DNA from: Candidatus Dadabacteria bacterium
GTDB taxonomy: Bacteria > J088
NCBI GenBank assembly: GCA_003695505.1
Contig: RFIY01000163.1
Coordinates: 1 to 17,015, forward strand
DNA: 17,015 nucleotides
Direction: 5' to 3'
Under the pieces are notes generated by a model. The model was not told the DNA's origin. It saw nothing but the letters and a program-made list of their open reading frames with translations, and searched no databases. The translations under genes were made by a program, and so were the position numbers. This document shows, piece by piece, positions 1-7,389 of the stretch (its first letter is position 1; the number at the start of each line of letters is the position of its first letter).

Positions 1-888
1 GACGCCCGCCTGCAACCGCGCACGCCGAAAGCGCAAAGCTCTCGGGATGGCGCCACGTTGCGGCGCCAGCAGGACCGCAACTCCGAACAGCACACCGCAC
101 GCCGCCGCGACCATGCCCGCGATCGACACGTCGAACCAGATGGCCGTCTGCACACCAAGTACACTTGCCAGCACGGCGATGCCGGTGGCCAGTACCTGCA
201 CGACAACCAGCCGGTCACTGAGCAGCCAGGCTGTCGCGGCGGGTGCCGTAAACAGCGCGACGACGAGCACCGAGCCGACGGCATCGAAGGCAGCCACGGC
301 GGTCACCGCGGTGGCACCCATCAGCAAATACGTCAGTACGCCCGGCGCCAGGCCCATCACGGCGGCCAGTTGCGGATCAAATGTCGTCAGACGCAACGGA
401 TGCGCGCATAGCAGCACCAGCGCCGCGTTGACCAGAAGTGAACCCAGCACCGGCCAGAGCGCGCGCGGGCCAAGGTCGAGGCCCGCGATCGCGAGGCGGT
501 CAAACGGCAGCAACGCCGGCTCGCCAGTGAGCACCGCATCGATGTCAAGGTGGACATCAGACGCATACATGGTGATCAGCAACACGCCAACGGCGAACAG
601 CGCAGGAAAGACGAGGCCGATCGCGGCGTCCTGTTTGAGATTGCCGCTCGAAAACAGGAGTTCGACCAGCCAGACAGTCAACAATCCAGCGGCGGTGGCA
701 CCGACGATCAGCCATGGCGACGCGAGATCGTGCGTCAGCAGGAAACCGATCACGATCCCCGGCAGCACCGCGTGCGTGATCGCATCCGTCAGCATCGTCA
801 TGCGACGTAACAGCAGAAATGTGCCGAGTATGCTGCACGCCATACCCGTGGCCGCGATCACGAGCTGGATTTCGACCGTGGCGCTCAC
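1..888 (-). CDS. Metal (Mn/Zn/Fe) ABC transporter permease, TroD/ZnuB-type, 3' end cut by window
   Basis: Inner-membrane permease subunit of a cluster A-I metal importer (ABC-3 family). The frame is open from a GTG at 888-886 to base 1 with no stop, giving 296 visible residues, so only a short C-terminal tail should be missing. Family marks are the early segment 'LLLRRMTMLTDAITHAVLPG' (about residues 24-43) and the segment near residues 203-219 with 'GSVLVVALFTAPAATA'. Most of the chain is hydrophobic helices. The GTG start overlaps the TGA of the preceding permease by 4 bases (GTGA), which indicates translational coupling and supports this unusual start. It is the second permease of the operon, as in the Treponema troABCD arrangement, so a heteromeric channel is likely. 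The metal cannot be read from this subunit; the neighbours suggest Mn or Zn. Confidence 0.93.
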   Translation of the reverse strand, partial: MSATVEIQLVIAATGMACSILGTFLLLRRMTMLTDAITHAVLPGIVIGFLLTHDLASPWLIVGATAAGLLTVWLVELLFSSGNLKQDAAIGLVFPALFAVGVLLITMYASDVHLDIDAVLTGEPALLPFDRLAIAGLDLGPRALWPVLGSLLVNAALVLLCAHPLRLTTFDPQLAAVMGLAPGVLTYLLMGATAVTAVAAFDAVGSVLVVALFTAPAATAWLLSDRLVVVQVLATGIAVLASVLGVQTAIWFDVSIAGMVAAACGVLFGVAVLLAPQRGAIPRALRFRRARLQAGV

Positions 889-1988
889 GCCGAACCTCGC
901 TGATGACCAAGCCGCCGGGCCGCGTCCAGCCCTTCGGGTGTCAGCGCCCAGTGATAGCGATCGACACACCGAATCCAGCCTCGACGTTCGAGCAGCGCCA
1001 GCAGGTCGTCATACTCCTCGGCGCCGAGCTGGTCCGCGCCGATCAATCCACGCTCGCGCGGCTCGAATGGATCGTCGTGCTGGATGGCGATCTGCGCCAG
1101 CGCCGACAACAACTGTTCGGCCATGACACCACGGCGTTTCGTGCGCCGCCGCAAACGAACCCACACCACACCCCGCTCGCGGCCAAACAGCAGAGACACG
1201 ACCACCAGGCCTGACGCCGCCAGCACAACAGCAGGTCCGGTCGGCCCCTTTTCCATCGCATTGCTGGCGCCAACGCCGACCAGACCCGCGAGCGTGCCGA
1301 ACGCAACCGAAAGCAGCATCATCGTGCCGAAGCGAGAGGTCCACTGACGCGCGGCCGCGGCCGGCGCTACCAGCAACGCACTCATCAGTACGACGCCAAC
1401 CGTCTGCAGGCCCACGACCACGGCCGCTACGATCGCGATCATCAGCGCCGCATCCAGCCAGGTGACAGGCAGTGTCAGCGATGCTGCAAATTCAGCATCG
1501 AAACTGATCAGTTTCCATTCTTTCCACAGCGCCGCAACCGCGAACAGCAGCAGCGCCGCCAACGCGAACAGACCGACGACATCGCCACTCAACATCGCGG
1601 CAGCCTGCCCGAACAGAAACGACGACAGGCCGGCCTGCGAGGCCTGCGGCGCCTTCTGTGCGACGGTCAACAACACAATGCCGGTGCCGAACATCACCGA
1701 TAATACCAGCGCAAGCGCGCCATCCTGCTCGAGCCGGGTCCAGCGCACAGTGTGCTGCACGAGCACTGCACCCGTCACGCCGGCCGCGAGCGCGCCCGGC
1801 AGGAGTACGGAGAAGGATCGTTCCCCGGTCAGCAGGAAAGCGAGAACGATCCCTGGCAGGGCGGCATGCGACACGGCGTCGGCCAGCAATGCCTGCCTGC
1901 GCAACAACGCATACGCGCCCGCCGTTCCGCTGGTCGCACCAATCAGCACGCACCCCGCCAGAACCACTGCCGTCGTGTGGTCGATCAC
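885..1988 (-). CDS. Metal ABC transporter permease, TroC-type, with C-terminal winged-helix-like extension
   Basis: Inner-membrane permease of the ABC-3 family, 367 residues. Residues 1 to about 275 form the membrane domain, with the conserved early segment '[19 protein letters not shown]' (28-46) and the family signature '[18 protein letters not shown]' near 198-215. After a basic linker (about 278-287) comes an extra soluble domain of about 80 residues (288-367). It resembles a winged helix: two helices with '[12 protein letters not shown]', then '[16 protein letters not shown]', a typical wing-plus-last-helix pattern. Ordinary permeases of this family are about 280-300 residues, so the tail is a real addition. 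The start is GTG at 1988-1986, overlapping the ATPase TGA by 4 bases. DtxR-like tails on such permeases occur in some lineages; what the tail senses or binds here is unknown. Confidence 0.93.
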   Translation of the reverse strand: MIDHTTAVVLAGCVLIGATSGTAGAYALLRRQALLADAVSHAALPGIVLAFLLTGERSFSVLLPGALAAGVTGAVLVQHTVRWTRLEQDGALALVLSVMFGTGIVLLTVAQKAPQASQAGLSSFLFGQAAAMLSGDVVGLFALAALLLFAVAALWKEWKLISFDAEFAASLTLPVTWLDAALMIAIVAAVVVGLQTVGVVLMSALLVAPAAAARQWTSRFGTMMLLSVAFGTLAGLVGVGASNAMEKGPTGPAVVLAASGLVVVSLLFGRERGVVWVRLRRRTKRRGVMAEQLLSALAQIAIQHDDPFEPRERGLIGADQLGAEEYDDLLALLERRGWIRCVDRYHWALTPEGLDAARRLGHQRGSA

Positions 1989-2785
1989 TGCGAAGATTCG
2001 GGGGATGGGGCACCCGGCCGCAGCGACGGCAGATACGGCGTCCGCCCTCCGTACGTCAGACGCAGGTTCTCGTCCGTGAAGACGTCTTCCACCGGGCCGG
2101 CTGCGATCAGGCGGACGTTGACCAGGGCAACGTCGTCAAAATACTCGGGCACGGTCTGCAAATCATGATGTACCACGACGACGGTTTTCCCCTCTTCGCG
2201 CAGCCGCCGCAAAACATCGATGATCGCGCGTTCCGTCACCGCGTCCACGCCCTGGAAGGGTTCATCCATCAGGTACAGATCACCGTCCTGCACCAGGGCA
2301 CGGGCAATCAGAACCCGCTGCTGCTGACCGCCGGACAACGCACCAATGTGTCGATCCTCGAATCCCTGCAAACCGACCTGTTGCAGCGCGTCGATCGCCT
2401 GCAACCGTTCGCGCCGCCCGGGTCGCCGGAACCAGCCGAGACGGCCGTAGCTGCCCATCATCGCGACATCCAGCACCGACGCGGGAAAGTCCCAGTCCAG
2501 CGCCGCGCGCTGCGGCACATAGGCGATGCGGCGGCGTTGCTCGGCCACCGGTCTGCCAAACAGATAGACGTGGCCGGCAAGCGGCCGCAGCAGCCCCATG
2601 ATGGTACGGATCATCGTCGTCTTCCCGGCGCCATTGGGGCCGACAACCGCGGCAAGGCGCCCGGTATCAATGTCCAGATCGATGTCCCAGAGCACAGGCC
2701 GGTCGTGATAGGCGACGGTGAGGTCCTCTATGTGCACGGCCGGCGGATCGTGGGGGACGTGCAGCGGTTGTTTGCGCGCGCGCAT
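1985..2785 (-). CDS. Metal ABC transporter ATP-binding protein, TroB/ZnuC/MntB-type
   Basis: Cytoplasmic ATPase subunit that powers the metal importer, 266 residues, a normal length. All ABC motifs are present: Walker A 'GPNGAGKTT' (49-57), Q-loop in '[13 protein letters not shown]' (Gln92), signature 'LSGGQ' (150-154), Walker B 'LYLMDEP' (170-176, catalytic Glu175) and the switch histidine in 'VVHHDL' (His207). The 'PQR..LDWDFP' stretch and 'DEPFQGVD' are characteristic of Mn/Zn/Fe chelate importers. The ATG shares its A with the TAA of the binding-protein gene (TAATG, 1-base overlap), and its TGA overlaps the next permease start. It should be translated in step with both. The metal is inferred from the neighbouring regulator and binding protein. 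Confidence 0.96.
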   Translation of the reverse strand: MRARKQPLHVPHDPPAVHIEDLTVAYHDRPVLWDIDLDIDTGRLAAVVGPNGAGKTTMIRTIMGLLRPLAGHVYLFGRPVAEQRRRIAYVPQRAALDWDFPASVLDVAMMGSYGRLGWFRRPGRRERLQAIDALQQVGLQGFEDRHIGALSGGQQQRVLIARALVQDGDLYLMDEPFQGVDAVTERAIIDVLRRLREEGKTVVVVHHDLQTVPEYFDDVALVNVRLIAAGPVEDVFTDENLRLTYGGRTPYLPSLRPGAPSPESSQ

Positions 2786-3714
2786 TATCGTGCCGCCAAT
2801 GCCTGCGCGATCGTACGCGCGTTGGTACGAATCATGCCGAAATAGGTGCCTGCCGGACCGTCAGGTTCACCGAGCGCGTCCGCGTACAGCGTTCCGCCGA
2901 TGCGTACCTGCTGTCCACGAGCAGCCACGTTTTCCTGCAGCGCGCGCAGATAACGATCCGATATCGTAGACTCGACGAAGATGGCAGGGATCCCGCGTTC
3001 GACGATCACGTCGGCCAGGCGCCGGATATCGTTGGTACCTGCTTCGGCGAGCGTGCTGATCCCCATCAGGCCCATCACCTCGAAGTTGTACGACTCGCCG
3101 AAATACTCGAACGCATCGTGTGCCGTGATCAGCACACGACGGCGCGGAGGCACCGCGGCCAGTTCGTTGCGCACGTCGGCATCCAGCGCCGTAAGTTGTT
3201 GCTCCCAGCGCGCCCGCTTCGCGGCGATCTCCGTTGCGTACCCAGGAAACCAGTCCGCGAGTTGATCGGCAAGGGCCGACGACACCTGGCGCCAACGCTG
3301 AACATCCATCCAGACGTGCGGGTCGTGCGCACCGTGGCTCGTGTGCACCCGGTCTGGTGGCAACGCTTCCGCGGCAGCCATCACCCGACGCTGCTGCTCG
3401 CGCAAGCCGTCGAGGACGTCCGTCATCTTTCCTTCCAGATGCAGGCCGTTGTAGACGATCGCGTCTGCCTGTTGCAGACGGCGCACGTCACCGGCGCTGG
3501 CGCGGTACAGGTGTGGATCGATGCCGGGTCCCATCAGGGCTGCGACGTTGAACGTATCCGGGGCGAGGTGACGTACCGTATCTGCCAGGATGTTCGTGGT
3601 CGCGACGATGCGTACAGGCCACGCTTCTGCCGGGGGGGCTGTTTGTCGCTCGCAAGCTGCCAACAATGGCAGCAATGGCAGCGCGCACACGGCCAGACGA
3701 ATCCGCCAGCTCAT
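2785..3714 (-). CDS. TroA-like metal-binding lipoprotein of the ABC importer
   Basis: Periplasmic solute-binding protein (cluster A-I), 309 residues. The N-terminus has Arg4 and Arg6, a hydrophobic run and a lipobox 'LLAAC' with Cys21, so it is probably a lipoprotein. The metal ligands are visible: His68 ('DPHLY'), His133 ('DPHVWMD'), His199 ('TAHDAF') and Asp279 ('LYADALG'). This His/His/His/Asp set falls at the same residue numbers as the Zn site of Treponema TroA as I recall it. PsaA/MntC-type Mn proteins use His/His/Glu/Asp. There is no long His-rich loop of the ZnuA kind, only a short '[10 protein letters not shown]'. TroA itself binds both Zn and Mn, so the substrate stays open. The ATG overlaps the regulator TGA (ATGA). 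A good length match and intact ligands argue for function. Confidence 0.95.
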   Translation of the reverse strand: MSWRIRLAVCALPLLPLLAACERQTAPPAEAWPVRIVATTNILADTVRHLAPDTFNVAALMGPGIDPHLYRASAGDVRRLQQADAIVYNGLHLEGKMTDVLDGLREQQRRVMAAAEALPPDRVHTSHGAHDPHVWMDVQRWRQVSSALADQLADWFPGYATEIAAKRARWEQQLTALDADVRNELAAVPPRRRVLITAHDAFEYFGESYNFEVMGLMGISTLAEAGTNDIRRLADVIVERGIPAIFVESTISDRYLRALQENVAARGQQVRIGGTLYADALGEPDGPAGTYFGMIRTNARTIAQALAAR

Positions 3715-4391
3715 GATGCATCTCCGTGTTCTGCCATGACTGTCTGCGCCATATGGTGGGCCAGGACAATCGACGTGCCCAGGTCGCGGAGTTCCAGTGT
3801 CAGCGGACCGTCGAGCGGTGCCTTATCGTGAATCATCACCGTAGTGCCAGGCGTAAGACCAAGGCTGCCAAGATAGCGCAATGCCTCTGCGTCCTGACGG
3901 CGAATGCGGGCGATCCGCACAGCTTCGCCCGACGAGAACGCGGGCAGTGGCCGCAGTTCGCGACGCGCGATCGTACCATCCCGCCGCGGAATCGGATCCC
4001 CGTGCGGATCGAACTCGGGATGGCCAAGCGCCTCTGCGATCCGATCCTCGAGCCGTTCGGAAATCGCGTGCTCCAGGATTTCAGCCTCTTCGTGGACCTG
4101 ATCCCACGGCATACCGAGCGCCTGCGCCAGAAACGTTTCGATCAGGCGATGATGCCGAATGACCTCGAGCGCGATCCTGCGCCCGGCTTCGGTGAGCTCG
4201 ACCGGCCGGTATGGCTCGTAACGGATCAGTTGCAACGCCGCCAGCTTGCGCAACATCCCCGTAACCGATGCCGGACGGACATCGAGTTCACCCGCGATGG
4301 CGTTGGTCGTCGGAACATCCCCGCGTTCCGCTATCGTATATATGGTCTTGGTATAGTCCTCGACCGCTCTCGTCTGAGGTTTGACCCGCAT
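3711..4391 (-). CDS. mntR: MntR/TroR-type metalloregulator (DtxR family, with FeoA/SH3-like domain)
   Basis: Predicted metal-dependent transcriptional repressor of this operon, 226 residues. Domain order: winged HTH (about 8-70, recognition region 'VRPASVTGMLRKL'), dimerisation and metal-binding domain (about 72-145), a linker 'DPIPRRDG', then a FeoA/SH3-like domain (about 150-226). Aligned by eye with DtxR, the ancillary-site residues are present (His81, Glu85, His100). The primary site has Asp12, Glu104, Glu107 and His108. Asp12 and Glu104 sit where MntR has Asp and Glu and DtxR has Met10 and Cys102, which favours Mn(II) over Fe(II). Lys15 replaces the MntR Glu11. It is the first gene of the operon, so it is probably autoregulated through the dyad upstream. 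An in-frame TAA lies two codons before the ATG and fixes the start; no good Shine-Dalgarno precedes it. Confidence 0.93.
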   Translation of the reverse strand: MRVKPQTRAVEDYTKTIYTIAERGDVPTTNAIAGELDVRPASVTGMLRKLAALQLIRYEPYRPVELTEAGRRIALEVIRHHRLIETFLAQALGMPWDQVHEEAEILEHAISERLEDRIAEALGHPEFDPHGDPIPRRDGTIARRELRPLPAFSSGEAVRIARIRRQDAEALRYLGSLGLTPGTTVMIHDKAPLDGPLTLELRDLGTSIVLAHHMAQTVMAEHGDAS

Positions 4392-4394
4392 CTG

Positions 4395-4436
4395 TTACAG
4401 GTAGCTAAAGCGCTTGAACGAACGATCTCGACTCAC
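4395..4436 (-). CDS. Candidate 13-codon leader ORF before the regulator
   Basis: In the predicted 5' leader of the metal operon, GAGGAG (4449-4444) is followed after 7 bases by GTG (4436-4434). This opens a frame of 13 codons, MSRDRSFKRFSYL, ending in TAA at 4397-4395. The stop is 3 bases before the regulator ATG and in the same frame. The regulator start has no convincing Shine-Dalgarno of its own, so ribosomes ending here could re-initiate on it. This rests on signal and spacing only; the peptide resembles nothing I know, and chance is a fair alternative. Confidence 0.25.
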   Translation of the reverse strand: MSRDRSFKRFSYL

Positions 4437-4495
4437 CGGACTACTCCTCTACAGGCGAGCTCCGCAACGCGCCGCGCGAATGTGCGCCATCCAGA

Positions 4496-4524
4496 ATTAG
4501 AAATTAGCTATGGCTAACTTACAA
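4496..4524 (-). promoter_or_regulatory. Predicted sigma-70-type promoter of the mntR/tro operon
   Basis: On the minus strand, TTGTAA (4524-4519, 4 of 6 to consensus) and TCTAAT (4501-4496, 5 of 6) are separated by exactly 17 bases. Transcription would begin near 4489, giving a leader of about 100 bases. The spacer is filled by the core of the dyad at 4501-4520, so a bound repressor would block polymerase. This is the only well-scoring pair seen before the operon. Confidence 0.6.
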
Positions 4525-4525
4525 T
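4497..4525 (+). promoter_or_regulatory. Predicted promoter of the phosphodiesterase-lptD unit
   Basis: On the plus strand, TACAAT (4520-4525, 5 of 6 to the -10 consensus) is preceded at 17 bases by a weak TTAGAA (4497-4502, 3 of 6). The predicted start point near 4532 would leave only about 9 bases before the ATG at 4541, so the transcript could be nearly leaderless; indeed no Shine-Dalgarno is present there. It overlaps the opposite promoter and the dyad almost completely. Confidence 0.4.
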
Positions 4526-4540
4526 TTCGTACATCATAGC

Positions 4541-5227
4541 ATGTCTCCTCCTTCACCAACGCCCTGGATCATCGCGCACCGCGCCAACGGCTTCGGGCAA
4601 CGCGAAAACACACTGGCGGCGTTCAGCGCCGTGCCGCGCGAACTGGGCGTCGAACTCGACGTCTGGATGACGCGCGACCATGTTCCCGTCGTACATCACG
4701 ATGCACATGTGCGGCTTGCCGACGGGACGCGCCACAGAATTACCGCCGTCGCACGCACGCATTTGCCAGACTATGTGCCGACCCTCGCTGCCGCGCTCGA
4801 GGCGCTCTCGGGTGTTCAATGGATCAACATCGAAATCAAGACCACGCGTGCCACGCTCACGCGGTTGCTCGATCAGCTTATCCGGCTGGACGTTTGCATC
4901 AGCAGTTTTTCGGCCCATCTGCTCAGGCAGGTTCGCACTGCGATCCCGAACGCCGACCTGGCCCTGCTCGCCCCGCCCCATGCCGGACCTGTTGCCGCGC
5001 TCCGTCCGGCGCGCGAACTCGGCTGCACCGGCCTGCACATCGCGCGAACGCAACTTTCACCAGCCTGGATCCGGCTGATCCATGAACACGGTCTGGCACT
5101 CCGCGTCTATACCGTCAATGACGTCCAAGGCTGGGCCCTGTGCCGACATCTCGGGGTCGCCGGCGTCTTTACGGATCGTCCGCTCGCGGCGTTGGACTGG
5201 CTCAGGGGGCAGTCACCCGGCCAATGA
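4541..5227 (+). CDS. Glycerophosphodiester phosphodiesterase-family protein
   Basis: GDPD-family TIM barrel of 228 residues, without a signal peptide or membrane segment, so probably cytoplasmic. The family hydrolyses glycerophosphodiesters to sn-glycerol 3-phosphate and an alcohol, using a divalent cation. Visible motifs: 'IIAHRANGFGQRENTLAAF' (10-28), with catalytic His13 and metal ligand Glu22; 'GVELDVWMTRD' (36-46) with Glu38 and Asp40; 'VVHHD' with His53; 'INIEIK' with Glu98 and Lys100; and a late 'YTVNDVQGWALCRHLGVAGVFTDRP' pattern. The usual 'HRG' is 'HRA' here; the catalytic set is otherwise intact. Starting at the ATG at 4541 leaves only eight residues before the first strand, which is normal. 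It is divergent from the metal regulator and overlaps lptD by 4 bases (ATGA). The exact substrate is unknown; lipid headgroup turnover is the safest guess. Confidence 0.87.
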   Translation: MSPPSPTPWIIAHRANGFGQRENTLAAFSAVPRELGVELDVWMTRDHVPVVHHDAHVRLADGTRHRITAVARTHLPDYVPTLAAALEALSGVQWINIEIKTTRATLTRLLDQLIRLDVCISSFSAHLLRQVRTAIPNADLALLAPPHAGPVAALRPARELGCTGLHIARTQLSPAWIRLIHEHGLALRVYTVNDVQGWALCRHLGVAGVFTDRPLAALDWLRGQSPGQ

Positions 5228-7389
5228 AGATACCACGCGTCATTTTCCCGGGCACGATCCTGTTGCTCCTGCTCGGTTCTGCCGGATTGGCCCGCGGCTC
5301 AGAAATCGTCTCGATCGCCGCGGACCACCTGATCTATTCCCGCGCATCCAGCAAAGTCGTAGCGACGGGCCATGTGGTTGTCGATTTCGCGGACGGTTAC
5401 GCGGAAGGCGTCTCCGCCACGTACGACCTCGGCGCACGCACGATCGACAGTGCGGGCGCGCTGACATTTCGGACGGACCAGTATCATGGCACAGCGCAGC
5501 ACGCGCAACTCGACCCGGCGCGCGCTCGCGGCCGGTTCTTCGCGGCGATGATTACCGGCGATGACGGTACGCTGTTGTGGGGGGATGAAATCGAACAAAC
5601 CGGCGAGCACACATTCCGCATCACCAACGGCGGCTTCACCCCGTGTGATTGCCCACAGGCGGCACAGCCGGCCTGGTCCGTGCACGTCAGGGAGGCGACG
5701 ATCGAGTGGCGCAAACGTGTTCGATTTCGACATGCGCGCTTCGACGCGCGGCGCGTGCCGATTCTTTATGCTCCTGCGGGCATTCTGCCTCTTCCCGAAG
5801 CCCGGCAGACGGGATTGCTGTTCCCGCGCCTGGGCTGGGACAGAGCGCTGGGCTGGCGCGTTCGCCCCGGCGCCTTTATCGCCATGGGGGATCATGCGGA
5901 CAGCACGCTCTGGTTCGACTACGCCAGCCGGGCCGGACTCGGGCCACTCGGCGAAATCCGCGCCGTCTCGCGAACCGGACGCTACAGCCTCGGAGGCTCC
6001 TGGTTTCGGGAGTTCAGTGACGCAGATATCCTCTACGAAAACGGTGTCCAGGTGCGCGCGGCCTCCACGCGCTGGGATGTCGCCGGCCGTGCGGCACAAC
6101 ACCTGCCCGGCGCGCTGACCTTCGACGTGGACGGACGCATCGTCTCCGACGACCAGCGCGACCGCGACTTCGCGGACAACCTGGCGTCATTGACGCGCAG
6201 CAGCACCGAAAGCCAGGTTCGGCTGTACGGCGCCTGGCGCGGACCGGGCGCCGCCGCCGCGCGCATCGGCGTTGCACAGTCACTGATCGGTTCGGGCGCC
6301 AGCGGTGCACGCATTCCTTCGCTGCGCTGGCTGCCGGACCCCGTCGCCTTTGGAACCTGGCCCGTGCGCCTGCGCTCATCCCTGCGCTACGACCGGATCG
6401 TGCAACAGGATGCGAATCTGGGCGACGTCTGGCAGCCGGCAGCCTGGTTGCCGACGGCGGATCGCCTGATCGCGCAGGTGTCACTGGGCGCATCGGTCGA
6501 TCCGCTTCCGGGCTGGTTCATCGATGCGGACCTCGGCGGCCTGACGATGTTGCGCGATGTACGAGACTGGCAGGTCGCCACCACATCACCCTACACCGTC
6601 CAGGCAACGGAACACCCGTCTCAACTGATTGCGGCGGGCGTCGCGCAGTTGAGATCCGAAATTCGCCTTCAGGCTCGCTCCACCCGCATGTGGCAGCGGC
6701 TGTACGCTGGCAGTGATCTGAACTGGCTGCGACCGTCCGCGACGCTTGCCAGCCCGATCGAATCGATCGACCAGCTCGCATGGCAAACCTGGATCGTCCC
6801 CCACATCACATGGCGCGCTGCCGTTTCCGATGTATCCCTGTGGTGGCGCGCCGATGTACCGATCCGCTACGACGCTGGATTCCAGATTGTACGCCTGCTC
6901 GCACAGCAGGCTGCGCTGTCTGCCAATGCAGGTGGACTGCGCGTGCGCCTGTGGCGAGACTGGGCCCGGAACGACTGGCCGCTCGCCGAGGCCACGATCC
7001 GTGGTGGCCCGTGGAAGGGGCAACGTTTTACCGTCGGGTTTGCCCGCCGCACCTCCGCAGCGACCAACATCGACTGGGATGTCAACCGCGGCCTTCCCGA
7101 GGCACCTGCCATCATCAGCGCCCTGCCGTACCGGGAAGGATGGCTGCGCTGGGACTGGGAAATCTGGCGACTGTTCGGCGCCATTGAAGCACGCAGGCGC
7201 TTCCCTGTTTATCCGGGCGAAGCCGCGGCCTGGAACAGTCAGATCGCTGAACTTGGCTACCATGACCCGTGCGACTGCCTGCGTCTCGCCGCAAGCTGGC
7301 AGAATCTGCCCGGAAGCAGAGGCGATCGTGTCGATCTGCGCATCGACTTCGCCCTGCTCGGTGGCGTCGGGACGAATGACCGTTTCTGA
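5224..7389 (+). CDS. lptD: LPS-assembly protein LptD (OstA/Imp-like)
   Basis: Outer-membrane translocon subunit that inserts LPS into the outer leaflet, with LptE as partner. From the ATG at 5224 it has 721 residues (E. coli about 784). Residues 1-25 are a signal peptide with a Leu-rich core. Residues about 27-140 match the periplasmic OstA jellyroll ('AADHLIYSRASSKVVATGHV'). The segment 'VPILYAPAGILPLPEARQTG' and the following 'GDHADSTLWFDYASRAGLG' are typical of the LptD start of barrel. Cys pairs CDC at 141/143 and CDC at 683/685 correspond in placement to the two Cys groups that form the inter-domain disulfides of E. coli LptD. The C-terminal residue is Phe, usual for barrels. The open frame reaches back to 5140, but only 5224 gives the signal peptide and the ATGA overlap with the phosphodiesterase. 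It overlaps the next gene by 14 bases. Confidence 0.93.
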   Translation: MKIPRVIFPGTILLLLLGSAGLARGSEIVSIAADHLIYSRASSKVVATGHVVVDFADGYAEGVSATYDLGARTIDSAGALTFRTDQYHGTAQHAQLDPARARGRFFAAMITGDDGTLLWGDEIEQTGEHTFRITNGGFTPCDCPQAAQPAWSVHVREATIEWRKRVRFRHARFDARRVPILYAPAGILPLPEARQTGLLFPRLGWDRALGWRVRPGAFIAMGDHADSTLWFDYASRAGLGPLGEIRAVSRTGRYSLGGSWFREFSDADILYENGVQVRAASTRWDVAGRAAQHLPGALTFDVDGRIVSDDQRDRDFADNLASLTRSSTESQVRLYGAWRGPGAAAARIGVAQSLIGSGASGARIPSLRWLPDPVAFGTWPVRLRSSLRYDRIVQQDANLGDVWQPAAWLPTADRLIAQVSLGASVDPLPGWFIDADLGGLTMLRDVRDWQVATTSPYTVQATEHPSQLIAAGVAQLRSEIRLQARSTRMWQRLYAGSDLNWLRPSATLASPIESIDQLAWQTWIVPHITWRAAVSDVSLWWRADVPIRYDAGFQIVRLLAQQAALSANAGGLRVRLWRDWARNDWPLAEATIRGGPWKGQRFTVGFARRTSAATNIDWDVNRGLPEAPAIISALPYREGWLRWDWEIWRLFGAIEARRRFPVYPGEAAAWNSQIAELGYHDPCDCLRLAASWQNLPGSRGDRVDLRIDFALLGGVGTNDRF

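Larger units (their letters stand above)
4495..4526. promoter_or_regulatory. Imperfect 32-bp dyad, candidate MntR operator
   Basis: The core AAATTAGCTATGGCTAACTT (4501-4520) is an imperfect palindrome: TTAGC (4504-4508) faces GCTAA (4513-4517), with AA/TT outer matches. AATT arms at 4495-4498 and 4523-4526 extend it; 12 of 16 base pairs match over the whole 32 bp. The TTAG/CTAA elements recall DtxR/MntR-family boxes. It lies between two divergent genes, one encoding an MntR-like protein, and covers the spacers of both predicted promoters. A further 7-base half (TTAGCTA, minus strand, 4408-4402) lies in the leader. Confidence 0.6.

Noticed and set aside
47-1126. Long plus-strand open frame of 359 codons opposite the permeases
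   Set aside because: It is antisense to two clear ABC-3 permeases. Its protein is low-complexity, Ala/Thr/Ser/Arg-rich and shows no domain, as expected for a shadow frame in GC-rich DNA.
1658-2845. Plus-strand open frame of 395 codons opposite the ATPase
   Set aside because: It is antisense to an ATPase with all motifs in place and has no recognisable fold or start signal.
4392-4495. Mn riboswitch (yybP-ykoY type) in the leader of the metal operon
   Set aside because: I see no conserved stems or loops of that class and no rho-independent terminator; the dyad and the leader ORF explain the signals better.
5140-5223. Upstream extension of lptD
   Set aside because: It would lie inside the phosphodiesterase gene and bury the signal peptide; the ATG at 5224 has a proper signal sequence and a coupled ATGA junction.
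6746-7375. Long N-terminal extension of the DNA glycosylase
   Set aside because: The extra 210 codons overlap lptD and show no conserved features; the glycosylase fold begins near 7376.
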